Assembly: GCF_016009175.1 (NCBI RefSeq)
Contig: NZ_JADUCM010000019.1
Span: 1-64,000 of the forward strand
From: Pseudomonas alkylphenolica
GTDB lineage: Bacteria; Pseudomonadota; Gammaproteobacteria; Pseudomonadales; Pseudomonadaceae
Length of the DNA: 64,000 nucleotides
Reading direction: 5' to 3'
Shown: piece after piece, positions 18,739 to 26,395 of the stretch
How positions within the stretch are numbered: position 1 is the first letter of the stretch
How the letters are laid out: each line of letters begins with the position of its first letter
Position numbers and translations under genes: made by a program
The notes under the pieces: generated by a model
The model's database searches: none
The model's input: only the letters and a program-made list of their open reading frames with translations
Told to the model about the DNA's origin: nothing

Positions 18739-19458
18739 GTAGCATCTGTCTTGAGAGCATTGCTCGACCGCCACGGTATCTCCCCTACGGAACTGTACCG
18801 GCGTACCGGCGTGCCGCAATCCACCCTGTCGCGCATTCTCAGCGAGAAAATCGTCGACCCTTCCGACAAGCATGTGTCGAAGATCGCCGAGTATTTCGGT
18901 GTGAGCACCGATCAGTTGCGGGGACGCGTCGACCTGGGCGAAAGCCGCGAAGCTGCGCCCGGGCGCAGCCATGCCGAACTACGTGACATCAGCTTGTGGG
19001 ATGACGACACCCCCGTCGATGACGACGAAGTGTCCATTCCTTTTCTTCGCGAAGTCGAGTTGGCTGCAGGATCAGGGCGGTTCGTCATCGAGGAAAGCGA
19101 GAAGGCCAGCCTGCGTTTCGGCAAACGCAGCCTGCGGCACAACGGTGTCCAGTTCGACCAGGCCAAGTGTGTCACGGTACGCGGCAACAGCATGTTGCCA
19201 GTGCTGCGTGATGGCGCGACGGTCGGGGTCAACTCCGGCAAGAACGCTATTGGCGATATCGTTGACGGCGACCTCTACGCCATCAACCACAATGGCCAGT
19301 TGCGGGTGAAGCAGCTCTACCGCCTGCCTACCGGTATCCGACTGCGCAGCTTCAACCGCGATGAGCATCCGGATGAAGACTACAGCTTCCAGCAGATGCA
19401 GGAAGAGCAGATCAGCATCCTTGGTCATGTGTTCTGGTGGGGCATGTACGCCCGTTGA
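18724..19458 (+). CDS. Phage-type repressor, HTH plus S24 (LexA-like) domain
   Basis: This is a PrtR/CI-like transcriptional repressor of 244 residues. An N-terminal XRE helix-turn-helix (about residues 5-65, ISPTELYRRTGVPQSTLSRIL) is joined to a C-terminal S24 peptidase domain. The autocleavage parts are present: an Ala115-Gly116 scissile pair (ELAAGSG), nucleophile Ser156 (VRGNSM) and general base Lys196 (LRVKQLY). The family is inactivated by RecA-stimulated self-cleavage after DNA damage. No Shine-Dalgarno precedes the ATG at 18724 or the in-frame one at 18715. It heads a lysis cassette and diverges from mutS. It is probably the regulator of a former tailocin. Confidence 0.85.
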   Translation: MQKRNVASVLRALLDRHGISPTELYRRTGVPQSTLSRILSEKIVDPSDKHVSKIAEYFGVSTDQLRGRVDLGESREAAPGRSHAELRDISLWDDDTPVDDDEVSIPFLREVELAAGSGRFVIEESEKASLRFGKRSLRHNGVQFDQAKCVTVRGNSMLPVLRDGATVGVNSGKNAIGDIVDGDLYAINHNGQLRVKQLYRLPTGIRLRSFNRDEHPDEDYSFQQMQEEQISILGHVFWWGMYAR

Positions 19459-19479
19459 CCACTACCCCGATCATCAGAG

Positions 19480-19503
19480 AACCCGCTTCGGCGGGTTTTT
19501 TTT
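19480..19503 (+). terminator. Repressor terminator
   Basis: The stem AACCCGC-TTCG-GCGGGTT runs into a T-tract (eight Ts in all), 22 nt after the repressor stop. It separates repressor and lysis-gene transcripts. Confidence 0.9.
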
Positions 19504-19590
19504 CGCCTGCTGAAAGTACTTCAAACCCCGCGACGCACGGCTTACATGCACATGCGCATTTTCCTGTGCATAAATATTTCCATAAACGCA

Positions 19591-19619
19591 TTGACTGCAT
19601 ATGCATCAATGCATAATCT
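19591..19619 (+). promoter_or_regulatory. Lysis-cassette promoter with embedded operator
   Basis: TTGACT (19591-19596) and TAATCT (19614-19619) are separated by exactly 17 bp and resemble a sigma-70 promoter. The spacer carries the perfect palindrome TGCATATGCA (19596-19605) plus another ATGCAT-type site. Similar half-sites occur just upstream (19543-19575) and beside the repressor gene. A repressor bound in the spacer would block transcription of the lysis genes. Confidence 0.7.
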
Positions 19620-19886
19620 TCATCTCAAGCCGGTCGACACCGGCGGTGACAAAGGCAGCGATGAACAGGCCTGAACTGTTCAGAGGGTTGGCAACTGGCC
19701 CGGGTGTGCAGCGTAAAGCACCACAAGCAGTTATCTGGCGGGTAGGCGGCCGCGGTCGGAGGAACAATGTGAAGCGGAGTTGCCCGGGCACCATGCGTGG
19801 CGGGCTTTCTAGATAGCGAGGTAATCGGTTTTAACGCTTACGCCGCAGGCAAGGTGTCGTGCGGAATGACTCAAGGAGACAGGGCA

Positions 19887-20240
19887 GTGACAAGTGAGCA
19901 ATTGACGTTACTGGAAATGCCGATCTGGCCGGTGGTGATTCTGGCCTTGCTGGGCGGCCTTAGCGGAGAAATGTGGCGTGCGGACAAGGCCGGTGCCCGG
20001 GGATGGGCGCTGGTTCGACGTCTGCTTTTGCGTTCGGGCGCCTGCATGGTCTGCGGCGTGTCGACGGTGATGCTGCTGTATGCCAGCGGCATGTCGATCT
20101 GGACGGCCAGTGCCTTTGGCTGTTTGACAGCCATGGCCGGGGCTGACGTGGCAATCGGGCTCTACGAGCGTTGGGCGGCGAGACGCTTGGGTGTTGAAAC
20201 GAGGGCGCCTGAGTGGAACCGCCAGGACAACAAGGAATGA
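19887..20240 (+). CDS. Holin (pyocin/tailocin type)
   Basis: This is a small membrane protein of 117 residues that would form the lesion allowing endolysin to reach peptidoglycan. Three hydrophobic segments are visible (about residues 12-30, 48-68 and 72-92), with GEMWRADK after the first and ADVAIGLYERWAARRLG at the end. These sequences are characteristic of holins in Pseudomonas pyocin and tailocin clusters. The GTG at 19887 is chosen because AAGGAG lies 7 nt upstream; longer in-frame starts lack one. It is followed after 65 nt by the endolysin. Confidence 0.8.
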   Translation: MTSEQLTLLEMPIWPVVILALLGGLSGEMWRADKAGARGWALVRRLLLRSGACMVCGVSTVMLLYASGMSIWTASAFGCLTAMAGADVAIGLYERWAARRLGVETRAPEWNRQDNKE

Positions 20241-20305
20241 GCAGATAAAGAGTCAGGTGCGAAGAGCGGTACTGCTTGCTGAAAGGGCATGATGGTGAGG
20301 TCTGT

Positions 20306-20857
20306 ATGGAAATGACTGAAAAGACGTTGTTATTGATTTTCCCCAACGCCCGCCAGCAAGCGGGCGTTTTTGTTCCTGCCCTGAACGCCGCCATGCAGCG
20401 CTGGGAAATCGACTCTCCGCGACGCGTGACGGCGTTCCTGGCACAGATTGGCCATGAATCGGGGCAGCTGCGCTATCTGAAGGAACTGGGCAATGACCGC
20501 TACTTGTCGCGCTATGACACTGGCAGCCTTGCCTTGCGTCTGGGTAACAGCCCGCAAGCCGATGGCGACGGTCAGCTGTATTGCGGGCGGGGTCTGATCC
20601 AGGTCACCGGCTGCAATAACTACCAGGCCTGCAGCATGGCGTTGTTCGGCGACGAGCGTTTGCTGGCGCTGCCACAGCTGCTGGAGCAGCCACGCTGGGC
20701 ATGCGAGTCTGCGGCCTGGTTCTGGCATTCGCGCGGGCTCAACCAGCTGGCCGACCGTGGTGAGTTCAATCGCATTACCCGTCACATCAATGGCGGGCTC
20801 AATGGCCTGGAAGATCGTCTGAAACTCTGGGCAAGGGCCCGTGAGGTGTTGGCGTGA
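20306..20857 (+). CDS. Phage endolysin, glycoside hydrolase family 19
   Basis: This lysozyme/chitinase-like enzyme cleaves the glycan strands of peptidoglycan during lysis. The 183-residue protein has the GH19 catalytic region with Glu51 in AQIGHESGQLRY and a second acidic residue about nine positions on (Glu60). The substrate-binding motif YCGRGLIQVTGCNNY is typical of Pseudomonas tailocin and prophage endolysins. It has no signal peptide, consistent with holin-dependent export. The start at 20306 has GTGAGG 5 nt upstream. It overlaps the next gene by 4 nt. Confidence 0.88.
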   Translation: MEMTEKTLLLIFPNARQQAGVFVPALNAAMQRWEIDSPRRVTAFLAQIGHESGQLRYLKELGNDRYLSRYDTGSLALRLGNSPQADGDGQLYCGRGLIQVTGCNNYQACSMALFGDERLLALPQLLEQPRWACESAAWFWHSRGLNQLADRGEFNRITRHINGGLNGLEDRLKLWARAREVLA

Positions 20858-21123
20858 GTCGGTTGCGGGTGGCACTGCTGGTGACCCTCTTGTTGGTGAT
20901 GGCCGCGGCAACCTGGCAGCTCCAGGCCTGGCGATACGGCCGGCAGTTGGCCGAGCAGGCAAATCTGCATGCTCAAGAACGCCAACAGAAGGCCGAAGCC
21001 ACCACGCGCGCCCAACTTGACCCGGCGCATGCTCGGCGAATTGTCGCCATCACCGACGCGGGCGATCAGGGATTGATCGCGCTGCGCGCCTGTCAGGCGT
21101 ATGTGCGGGCGTTACAGCGCTGA
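20854..21123 (+). CDS. Short Rz-like inner-membrane spanin
   Basis: The 89-residue protein has an N-terminal signal-anchor (about residues 5-24) followed by a short charged coiled-coil region and a C-terminus ending GLIALRACQAYVRALQR. That tail is characteristic of tailocin Rz/i-spanin proteins, which link inner and outer membrane in the last step of lysis. Relatives are usually about twice as long, so the central periplasmic coiled coil seems to be missing. I find no overlapping lipoprotein (Rz1) in the other frames. Its GTG overlaps the endolysin stop (GTGA). Whether it is functional is doubtful. Confidence 0.65.
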   Translation: MSRLRVALLVTLLLVMAAATWQLQAWRYGRQLAEQANLHAQERQQKAEATTRAQLDPAHARRIVAITDAGDQGLIALRACQAYVRALQR

Positions 21124-21167
21124 AGCAGCTGGTGTAGGGTAGGCGACAGTCTTTCAAGGAGCTTGTC

Positions 21168-21650
21168 ATGGACCCGATCACTGCGCTTTCAGCCCGCCTG
21201 GGGGAACACCTGCGCCGCTTCAACGCCCAGGTGACCACGGCCGAATCCTGCACCGGCGGCGGTATCGCCGAAGCCATTACCCGGATTCCGGGCAGCTCGG
21301 CCTGGTTCGAGGCCGGGTATGTGACCTATTCCAATAAGCAGAAAACCCGCCAGCTGGCGGTACCCGAGACGCTGTTCGTTCAGGTTGGAGCGGTCAGCCA
21401 GGAGGTGGTCGAAGCCATGGTTCGCGGCGCCCAGATAGCCAGCGGGGCACGCTTTGCCGTGGCGGTCAGTGGCGTGGCCGGGCCCGACGGCGGTTCGCCG
21501 GCCAAACCGGTGGGCACGGTCTGGCTGGCCTGGGCTGATGGCAGCCATGTCAGCAGTGAGCGCAGGCACTTCGACGGTGACCGTGATGAGGTGCGCCGAC
21601 AAACGGTAACCGCCGCGCTAGAGGGCTTGTTACAGCTTGGCGCAGAGTAA
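21168..21650 (+). CDS. pncC: Nicotinamide-nucleotide amidase (CinA C-terminal domain)
   Basis: This is the stand-alone CinA C-terminal domain, which deamidates nicotinamide mononucleotide to nicotinate mononucleotide in NAD recycling. The gene is often labelled cinA. The 160-residue protein carries TTAESCTGGGIAEAIT and GVAGPDGGSPAKPVGTVWL, the conserved family motifs. The ATG follows AAGGAG. It sits directly before recA, a synteny widespread in gammaproteobacteria, and forms the right edge of the phage-derived locus. Confidence 0.93.
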   Translation: MDPITALSARLGEHLRRFNAQVTTAESCTGGGIAEAITRIPGSSAWFEAGYVTYSNKQKTRQLAVPETLFVQVGAVSQEVVEAMVRGAQIASGARFAVAVSGVAGPDGGSPAKPVGTVWLAWADGSHVSSERRHFDGDRDEVRRQTVTAALEGLLQLGAE

Positions 21651-21695
21651 ATCGCACATCGGGGGTAGGCGGGAAGAAAACCCTGTGGAATAATA

Positions 21696-21711
21696 CTGGC
21701 TACTTATACAG
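21696..21711 (+). promoter_or_regulatory. LexA (SOS) box of recA
   Basis: CTGGCTACTTATACAG fits the CTG-N10-CAG LexA operator and lies 43 nt upstream of the recA ATG, where the recA promoter is expected. LexA repression with induction on DNA damage follows from the family. Confidence 0.88.
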
Positions 21712-21753
21712 GTGTTCTGGCCGTCAGGCCCTATCGATTACGTGAGGACTTCA

Positions 21754-22824
21754 ATGGACGACAACAAGAAGCGCGCCTTGGCTGCGGCCCTGGGGCAAAT
21801 CGAGCGTCAATTCGGTAAAGGCGCGGTCATGCGCATGGGCGACCACGAGCGTCAGGCGATTCCGGCCATTTCCACCGGCTCCCTGGGCCTGGACATTGCC
21901 CTGGGCATTGGCGGCCTGCCAAAAGGTCGTATTGTCGAGATCTACGGCCCTGAGTCGTCCGGTAAAACCACGCTGACCCTGTCGGTGATCGCCCAGGCTC
22001 AAAAAATGGGTGCAACCTGCGCCTTCGTCGACGCCGAACATGCGCTCGATCCGGAATACGCCGGCAAGCTGGGTGTCAACGTCGACGACCTGCTGGTCTC
22101 GCAGCCTGACACCGGCGAACAGGCACTGGAAATCACCGACATGCTGGTGCGCTCCAACGCCGTTGACGTGATCATCGTCGACTCCGTGGCCGCATTGGTA
22201 CCCAAGGCTGAAATCGAAGGCGAAATGGGTGACATGCACGTGGGCCTGCAAGCCCGCCTGATGTCCCAGGCTCTGCGTAAAATCACCGGTAACATCAAGA
22301 ACGCCAACTGCCTGGTGATCTTCATCAACCAGATCCGTATGAAGATCGGTGTGATGTTCGGCAGCCCGGAAACCACCACTGGTGGTAACGCGCTGAAGTT
22401 CTACGCGTCGGTCCGCCTGGACATCCGCCGTACCGGCGCGGTGAAGGAAGGCGACGAAGTAGTCGGCAGCGAAACCCGCGTCAAGATCGTCAAGAACAAG
22501 GTGGCTCCGCCTTTCCGTCAGGCTGAATTCCAGATTCTCTACGGCAAGGGTATCTACCGTAACGGTGAGATCATCGACCTCGGCGTGCTGCATGGCTTCC
22601 TGGAAAAATCCGGTGCCTGGTACAGCTACCAGGGCAGCAAAATCGGCCAGGGCAAGGCCAACTCGGCCAAGTTCCTTCAGGACAACCCGGAAATTGCCGC
22701 CACGCTCGAGAAGCAGATTCGCGACAAGCTGCTGAGCGCGGGTGCCGTTGACGCCGCGGCCAAAGCTGCAGCCGTCAATGCCGAGCCTGAAGACGATCTG
22801 GCCGACGCTGAAGCCGGCTACTGA
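21754..22824 (+). CDS. recA: Recombinase RecA
   Basis: RecA forms filaments on single-stranded DNA, catalyses strand exchange, and stimulates self-cleavage of LexA and CI/PrtR-type repressors. It therefore potentially controls the repressor 3 kb upstream. The 356-residue protein has Walker A GPESSGKTT at residues 65-73, the VIIVDSVAALVPKAE Walker B region and loop 2 (FINQIRMKIGVMFGSPETTTGG). The start at 21754 follows a GTGAGGA site. recX begins 8 nt after the stop. Confidence 0.98.
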   Translation: MDDNKKRALAAALGQIERQFGKGAVMRMGDHERQAIPAISTGSLGLDIALGIGGLPKGRIVEIYGPESSGKTTLTLSVIAQAQKMGATCAFVDAEHALDPEYAGKLGVNVDDLLVSQPDTGEQALEITDMLVRSNAVDVIIVDSVAALVPKAEIEGEMGDMHVGLQARLMSQALRKITGNIKNANCLVIFINQIRMKIGVMFGSPETTTGGNALKFYASVRLDIRRTGAVKEGDEVVGSETRVKIVKNKVAPPFRQAEFQILYGKGIYRNGEIIDLGVLHGFLEKSGAWYSYQGSKIGQGKANSAKFLQDNPEIAATLEKQIRDKLLSAGAVDAAAKAAAVNAEPEDDLADAEAGY

Positions 22825-22832
22825 TCGCACCC

Positions 22833-23303
22833 ATGTCCGCCGTACTCGACACCCCCGTCGCCGTAAGGCGGACAGCCATGGACCTGCTCGCTCGCCGCGA
22901 GCATGGTCGCGTAGAGCTGACGCGCAAATTGCGTCAGCGCGGCGCTCCCCCCGAATTGATTGACCAGGAACTCGACCGCTTGACGGAAGAGGGCTTGCTC
23001 AGCGAAGCCCGTTATCTGGAAAGCTTTATCAGCTATCGCTCGCGCTCTGGTTACGGCCCGGCGCGTATACGCGAAGAGCTGAGCCAGCGTGGCCTGCAAC
23101 GCGGCGACATCGATCAGGCGCTGCGCGAGAGCGGGGTGGACTGGGCGAGTCAGCTGCAGGATGTCTGGCAGCGCAAGTTTTCTGGTCAGCTACCTACCGA
23201 TCCGCGCAGCCGCGCCCAGCAAACCCGCTTTCTGGTCTACCGGGGCTTTTCCATGGAAATGGTCGGCCGCCTGTTGAGCGGCCGAGGGCTGGACGACTAC
23301 TAG
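22833..23303 (+). CDS. recX: RecA regulator RecX
   Basis: RecX binds RecA filaments and limits their extension. The 156-residue protein is built of RecX three-helix repeats (the family segments LARREHGRVELTRKLRQRG and SRSGYGPARIREELSQRG). The 8-nt gap to recA indicates co-transcription, partly by terminator read-through in related species. Confidence 0.94.
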   Translation: MSAVLDTPVAVRRTAMDLLARREHGRVELTRKLRQRGAPPELIDQELDRLTEEGLLSEARYLESFISYRSRSGYGPARIREELSQRGLQRGDIDQALRESGVDWASQLQDVWQRKFSGQLPTDPRSRAQQTRFLVYRGFSMEMVGRLLSGRGLDDY

Positions 23304-23313
23304 CGCACGCGCC

Positions 23314-24432
23314 TCAGGTGACCTTGAGTGCTTCGCGGGCACGTTGTGTCGTGTGCATCGGTTCGGGTTTGGCCCAGTTTTCCGACAGATTGATGAAGTC
23401 CACCAGTTCGCGCAGGCGCCCTTGATCACGTCCGTTGAAGGCGAAGGTCAGGCGCGTCAGGTGACTGAACCTGAGCTCATCATGGTGTTCGCCGGCATAG
23501 GCGTGCTGATGGTAATGACCGCTCAGCCGCAAGTCGGCAAAGCCCTCCTGCAGATCAAGTAACGCACCTTCGCTGAGCGGATGGTGCATGCGGATCACGA
23601 ACTGGTTTTTCAGCCAGCGGCTGGAGTGGTAGTTGCTGTAGAACTGGTTGATTTCCTCCACGGCGTCTTCGGCGCTGTGCACCAAACGCAGCAGTTTCAG
23701 GTCGCTGGGCAGGATGTAGCGGTTCTCTTCCAGTTGCCGGGTAATGAAGTTCAGCGCGTCCTGCCAGAAGGTGCCCCCCGGAGAATCCAGCAGCACCACC
23801 GGCACCAGCGGGCTCTTGCCGGTCTGGATCAAGGTGAGTACTTCCAGTGCTTCGTCCAGCGTGCCAAAGCCTCCTGGGCATAGCACCAGGGCGTCGGCTT
23901 CCTTGACGAAGAACAACTTGCGAATGAAGAAAAAGTGAAACGGCAGCAATTTGTCGGTGCCATCCACCGTCGGGTTGGCGTGCTGTTCGAACGGCAGGGT
24001 GATGTTGAAACCCAGGCTGTGGTCAACGCCAGCGCCTTCGTGGGCGGCTGCCATGATGCCACCGCCGGCACCGGTGATGACCATCAGGTCGGAACGGGCC
24101 AGTGTTGCGCCAAGCTCACGCGCCAGCGCATACATGGGGTGTTCGAGTGGAGTGCGGGCCGAGCCGAAGACGGTGACTTTGCGGCGTCCTTTGTACTGTT
24201 CAAGGGTGCGGAAGGCATGGTCAAGTTCGCGCAGCGCCTGCAGGGTAATCTTGGCGTTCCAGCGGTTGCTGTCGTCCTCGGCCATGCGCAGGACGGTCAG
24301 CATCATGTCGCGATACAGCGGCAGGTTAGGGCTTTGCGGGGCAACCAGTTGCAGTTGCTCGTCCAGCTTGCTCAGATCGATTCCGTTACGGGTGAAGTGA
24401 CTCGCTAGCAGTTCATTCGGTTGGTACGGCAT
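23314..24432 (-). CDS. LOG-family (TIGR00730-type) nucleotide-binding protein
   Basis: The 372-residue protein contains the LOG/lysine-decarboxylase-like Rossmann fold with VFGSARTP, GAGGGIMAAAHEGA and the signature PGGFGTLDEALE. Family members studied hydrolyse nucleotide 5'-monophosphates (cytokinin-activating LOG, bacterial PpnN), releasing free bases; the substrate here is unknown. About 90 N-terminal residues precede the core, longer than minimal LOG proteins. The start at 24432 has AGGAGA 7 nt upstream. It converges with recX, with 10 nt between them. Confidence 0.8.
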   Translation of the reverse strand: MPYQPNELLASHFTRNGIDLSKLDEQLQLVAPQSPNLPLYRDMMLTVLRMAEDDSNRWNAKITLQALRELDHAFRTLEQYKGRRKVTVFGSARTPLEHPMYALARELGATLARSDLMVITGAGGGIMAAAHEGAGVDHSLGFNITLPFEQHANPTVDGTDKLLPFHFFFIRKLFFVKEADALVLCPGGFGTLDEALEVLTLIQTGKSPLVPVVLLDSPGGTFWQDALNFITRQLEENRYILPSDLKLLRLVHSAEDAVEEINQFYSNYHSSRWLKNQFVIRMHHPLSEGALLDLQEGFADLRLSGHYHQHAYAGEHHDELRFSHLTRLTFAFNGRDQGRLRELVDFINLSENWAKPEPMHTTQRAREALKVT

Positions 24433-24826
24433 TCAACGTCTCCTTCTGCAGCAAAACCTCTGACCGGGCCTGATGCGGCTTCCGGCCGCGACACTGCGTG
24501 TGTCGCTGGCTGCCATGGCTCGAGTGTACGCCTCGAGCGTTGCAGTAGACCTGCAAGGTCTTAGTGCAGTGATGATGGGCTCTTTGTAATTGTCGCTCGG
24601 CCGTGCATGCAAGGCGTCGGCGGGCATCCCCCTGTGCGAGCCCTGAAACGGGCGGGCGCTTGCTATCAATCTAGACCCTGGCGGCTGTTTATGCTGAAAC
24701 GATCTTCGTTGAACCCAACAATCGCGAAGGTCCGCAGTAGACCGCTCGTCAGCCGGGATCCAGGCCAGGTGAGGGTCTGGTTAACTGGAGGCCTGAGCGA
24801 TTGTCGCGGTGCAGGGAGGCTGTCAC
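24433..24826. other. Intergenic region with two perfect hairpins
   Basis: This 394-base gap lies between two divergent genes. It holds two adjacent perfect inverted repeats: GCGACAC-TGCGT-GTGTCGC (24489-24507) and GCTCGAG-TGTACGC-CTCGAGC (24519-24539). Neither has a T-run. Promoters for the LOG gene and the small downstream gene must be here, but I cannot place them with confidence. Confidence 0.5.
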
Positions 24827-25027
24827 ATGCAACGGCTTAATCTGGAGCTCGATGCTCAGCTGTTTGAGTTACTCGAGCGATCGGCCCAGGCCAATCACCT
24901 GAGCCTTGAAGAGGAGTGCCTGCGTCGCTTGGGGGGAGGAGAGCGGCACTCACGTTATGTCCAGGCCCTGGTGGCCGAACTGCGCGCCGATGAAAAACAG
25001 CGACGCGATAGCGAGCAGGTGGCCTAG
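24827..25027 (+). CDS. Small hypothetical protein, possibly ribbon-helix-helix
   Basis: The 66-residue protein follows a good ribosome site (AGGGAGG, 7 nt upstream). Residues 1-35 (start MQRLNLELDAQLFELLERSA, then HLSLEEECLRRLGG) look like a short beta strand and two helices, the layout of MetJ/Arc ribbon-helix-helix DNA-binding proteins; the remainder is a charged helix. No named family can be assigned. It ends 2 nt before the stop of the convergent gene at 25030. Confidence 0.6.
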   Translation: MQRLNLELDAQLFELLERSAQANHLSLEEECLRRLGGGERHSRYVQALVAELRADEKQRRDSEQVA

Positions 25028-25029
25028 GC

Positions 25030-25446
25030 TTACTTGCTTAGCTTAATGCCGCAACTCTTGGCATCGAACGCCTGCTCGCTGACTGGGCGGTTCGTCTTGT
25101 ACTCGGTGAAGCGGTAGGTCAGCACTGCGCCTTTGGCCATCAACTGACGGTAACCGGAATTCTTGCAGACGCTGTCACCCAATTGGCTGCGCACCCGGTT
25201 TGGGTCAGCCTTCATTTTTTCAGCGTGGCTTGGAAGTACGCTCAGGTGATTGATCAGCTGCTTGCCTTCAACGGTGTAACCCTGGTCGAGGATGTCTTCG
25301 TTGATCGCACGCGGTGTACCTACACTGCTCTCGGTGGCAACTTTTTGCAGCATCTGGCTCAGCTCGTATTCCTGCTTGGAGGCTGCGTTGGCGGCCAGGG
25401 GCAGAGCGAGCAACAGGCTCAGGGACGGGGCGATGAAGCGCAGCAT
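25030..25446 (-). CDS. PA3611-like secreted protein
   Basis: The 138-residue protein has a clear signal peptide (MLRFIAPSLSLLLALPLAANA, cleavage about residue 21) and two cysteines in the mature part that could pair (SVCKNSGYRQLM and KSCGIKLS). It resembles the Pseudomonas PA3611 family, annotated as a quorum-sensing-regulated virulence factor of unknown mechanism. I chose the ATG at 25446 because AGGAGA lies 7 nt upstream and it directly precedes the signal peptide. Confidence 0.7.
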   Translation of the reverse strand: MLRFIAPSLSLLLALPLAANAASKQEYELSQMLQKVATESSVGTPRAINEDILDQGYTVEGKQLINHLSVLPSHAEKMKADPNRVRSQLGDSVCKNSGYRQLMAKGAVLTYRFTEYKTNRPVSEQAFDAKSCGIKLSK

Positions 25447-25684
25447 GAATTTCTCCTGGGTCGGTAACTGGCGATTGGACCGGCAACACGGCACGGTGTT
25501 CCGCCACGTACGTCGTTGCGGTGCCAGCGGGTAGCATCAGGGGGACGATTATAGGGGAGACGGCGCTGTGGCTGCACGGCAAATACCGTAAGTGCGTAAG
25601 CTGTCTCTGATAAACTGACCGGGTTTTCACGTCTTGCTGAGTCCGTGCAGTGCCATCCTTCCTTTACCGCCTAAGACTGCTGCC

Positions 25685-26395
25685 ATGAACCATGCTGTTT
25701 CGCGCCTGCGGGCCGAGCGCCTGGCGCGCAGTGTCAAACCCTTCGTTGCCCGCGGATCCCGGGCGCCACGCTGCCCGCAGTGTCGCGTTATCTTCAGCCA
25801 TTGCCTGTGTGCCTGGCGTCCACAGGTGCCAGCCGATTCGGCCATGTGCCTGCTGATGCACGACACCGAGCCATTGAAGCCGAGCAATACCGGCTGGCTG
25901 ATTGCCGACCTGATTGCCGACACCTCGGCATTTGGCTGGCAGCGCACCTCGGTCGATGAAACTTTGCTGGCCTTGCTCGATCAGCCTCACTGGCAGCCGT
26001 ACATTGTGTTTCCCGGTGAGTTTGTCGCTCCGCAACGGGTGGTCAGTGAAGTGGTCCGCGAGCCTGGCAAGCGGCCCTTGTTCATCCTTCTGGATGCAAC
26101 CTGGACCGAGGCGCGCAAGATGTTTCGCAAGAGCCCGTACCTGGATCGCTTCCCCGTACTCAGCCTGCAGCCCGAGCAATTGTCACGTTATCGACTGCGC
26201 CGTTCCAAGCGCGACGATCACTTCTGCACCGCCGAAGTGGCCGCCATGTGCCTCGAACTTGCCGGCGATCAGCGTGCTGCCGAGGCGCTGGACGCCTATC
26301 TGGATGTGTTCAGCACCCACTACCTCAGCGCCAAGCACCAGTGGCCGCTGGATGAACAGGATACAGTGCATCAGCGTTTGCACACCTTCCTATAG
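25685..26395 (+). CDS. DTW-domain tRNA-uridine aminocarboxypropyltransferase
   Basis: DTW-domain enzymes (TapT/YfiP type) transfer the 3-amino-3-carboxypropyl group of SAM to uridine 47 of tRNA, making acp3U. The 236-residue protein has the zinc motif Cys30-x2-Cys33...Cys40-x-Cys42. The signature DATW (in FILLDATWTEARKM) and the S-x-R-x-R-x-S region (SRYRLRRSKRDDHFCTAEV) are also present. The start at 25685 (MNHAVSRLRAER) is preferred over an upstream in-frame TTG. It is divergent from the PA3611-like gene. Confidence 0.85.
   Translation: MNHAVSRLRAERLARSVKPFVARGSRAPRCPQCRVIFSHCLCAWRPQVPADSAMCLLMHDTEPLKPSNTGWLIADLIADTSAFGWQRTSVDETLLALLDQPHWQPYIVFPGEFVAPQRVVSEVVREPGKRPLFILLDATWTEARKMFRKSPYLDRFPVLSLQPEQLSRYRLRRSKRDDHFCTAEVAAMCLELAGDQRAAEALDAYLDVFSTHYLSAKHQWPLDEQDTVHQRLHTFL

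Larger units (their letters stand above)
19459..19886. other. Repressor-holin intergenic region
   Basis: This 428-base gap contains the repressor terminator (19480-19503), a cluster of TGCAT-type half-sites (19543-19613), and a promoter at 19591-19619. About 265 nt of untranslated leader precedes the holin. I find no credible gene in it. Short frames have neither a ribosome site nor recognisable sequence. Confidence 0.65.

Noticed and set aside
19601..19816. 71-codon frame between repressor and holin
   Set aside because: It starts inside the lysis promoter and has no ribosome site or family resemblance.
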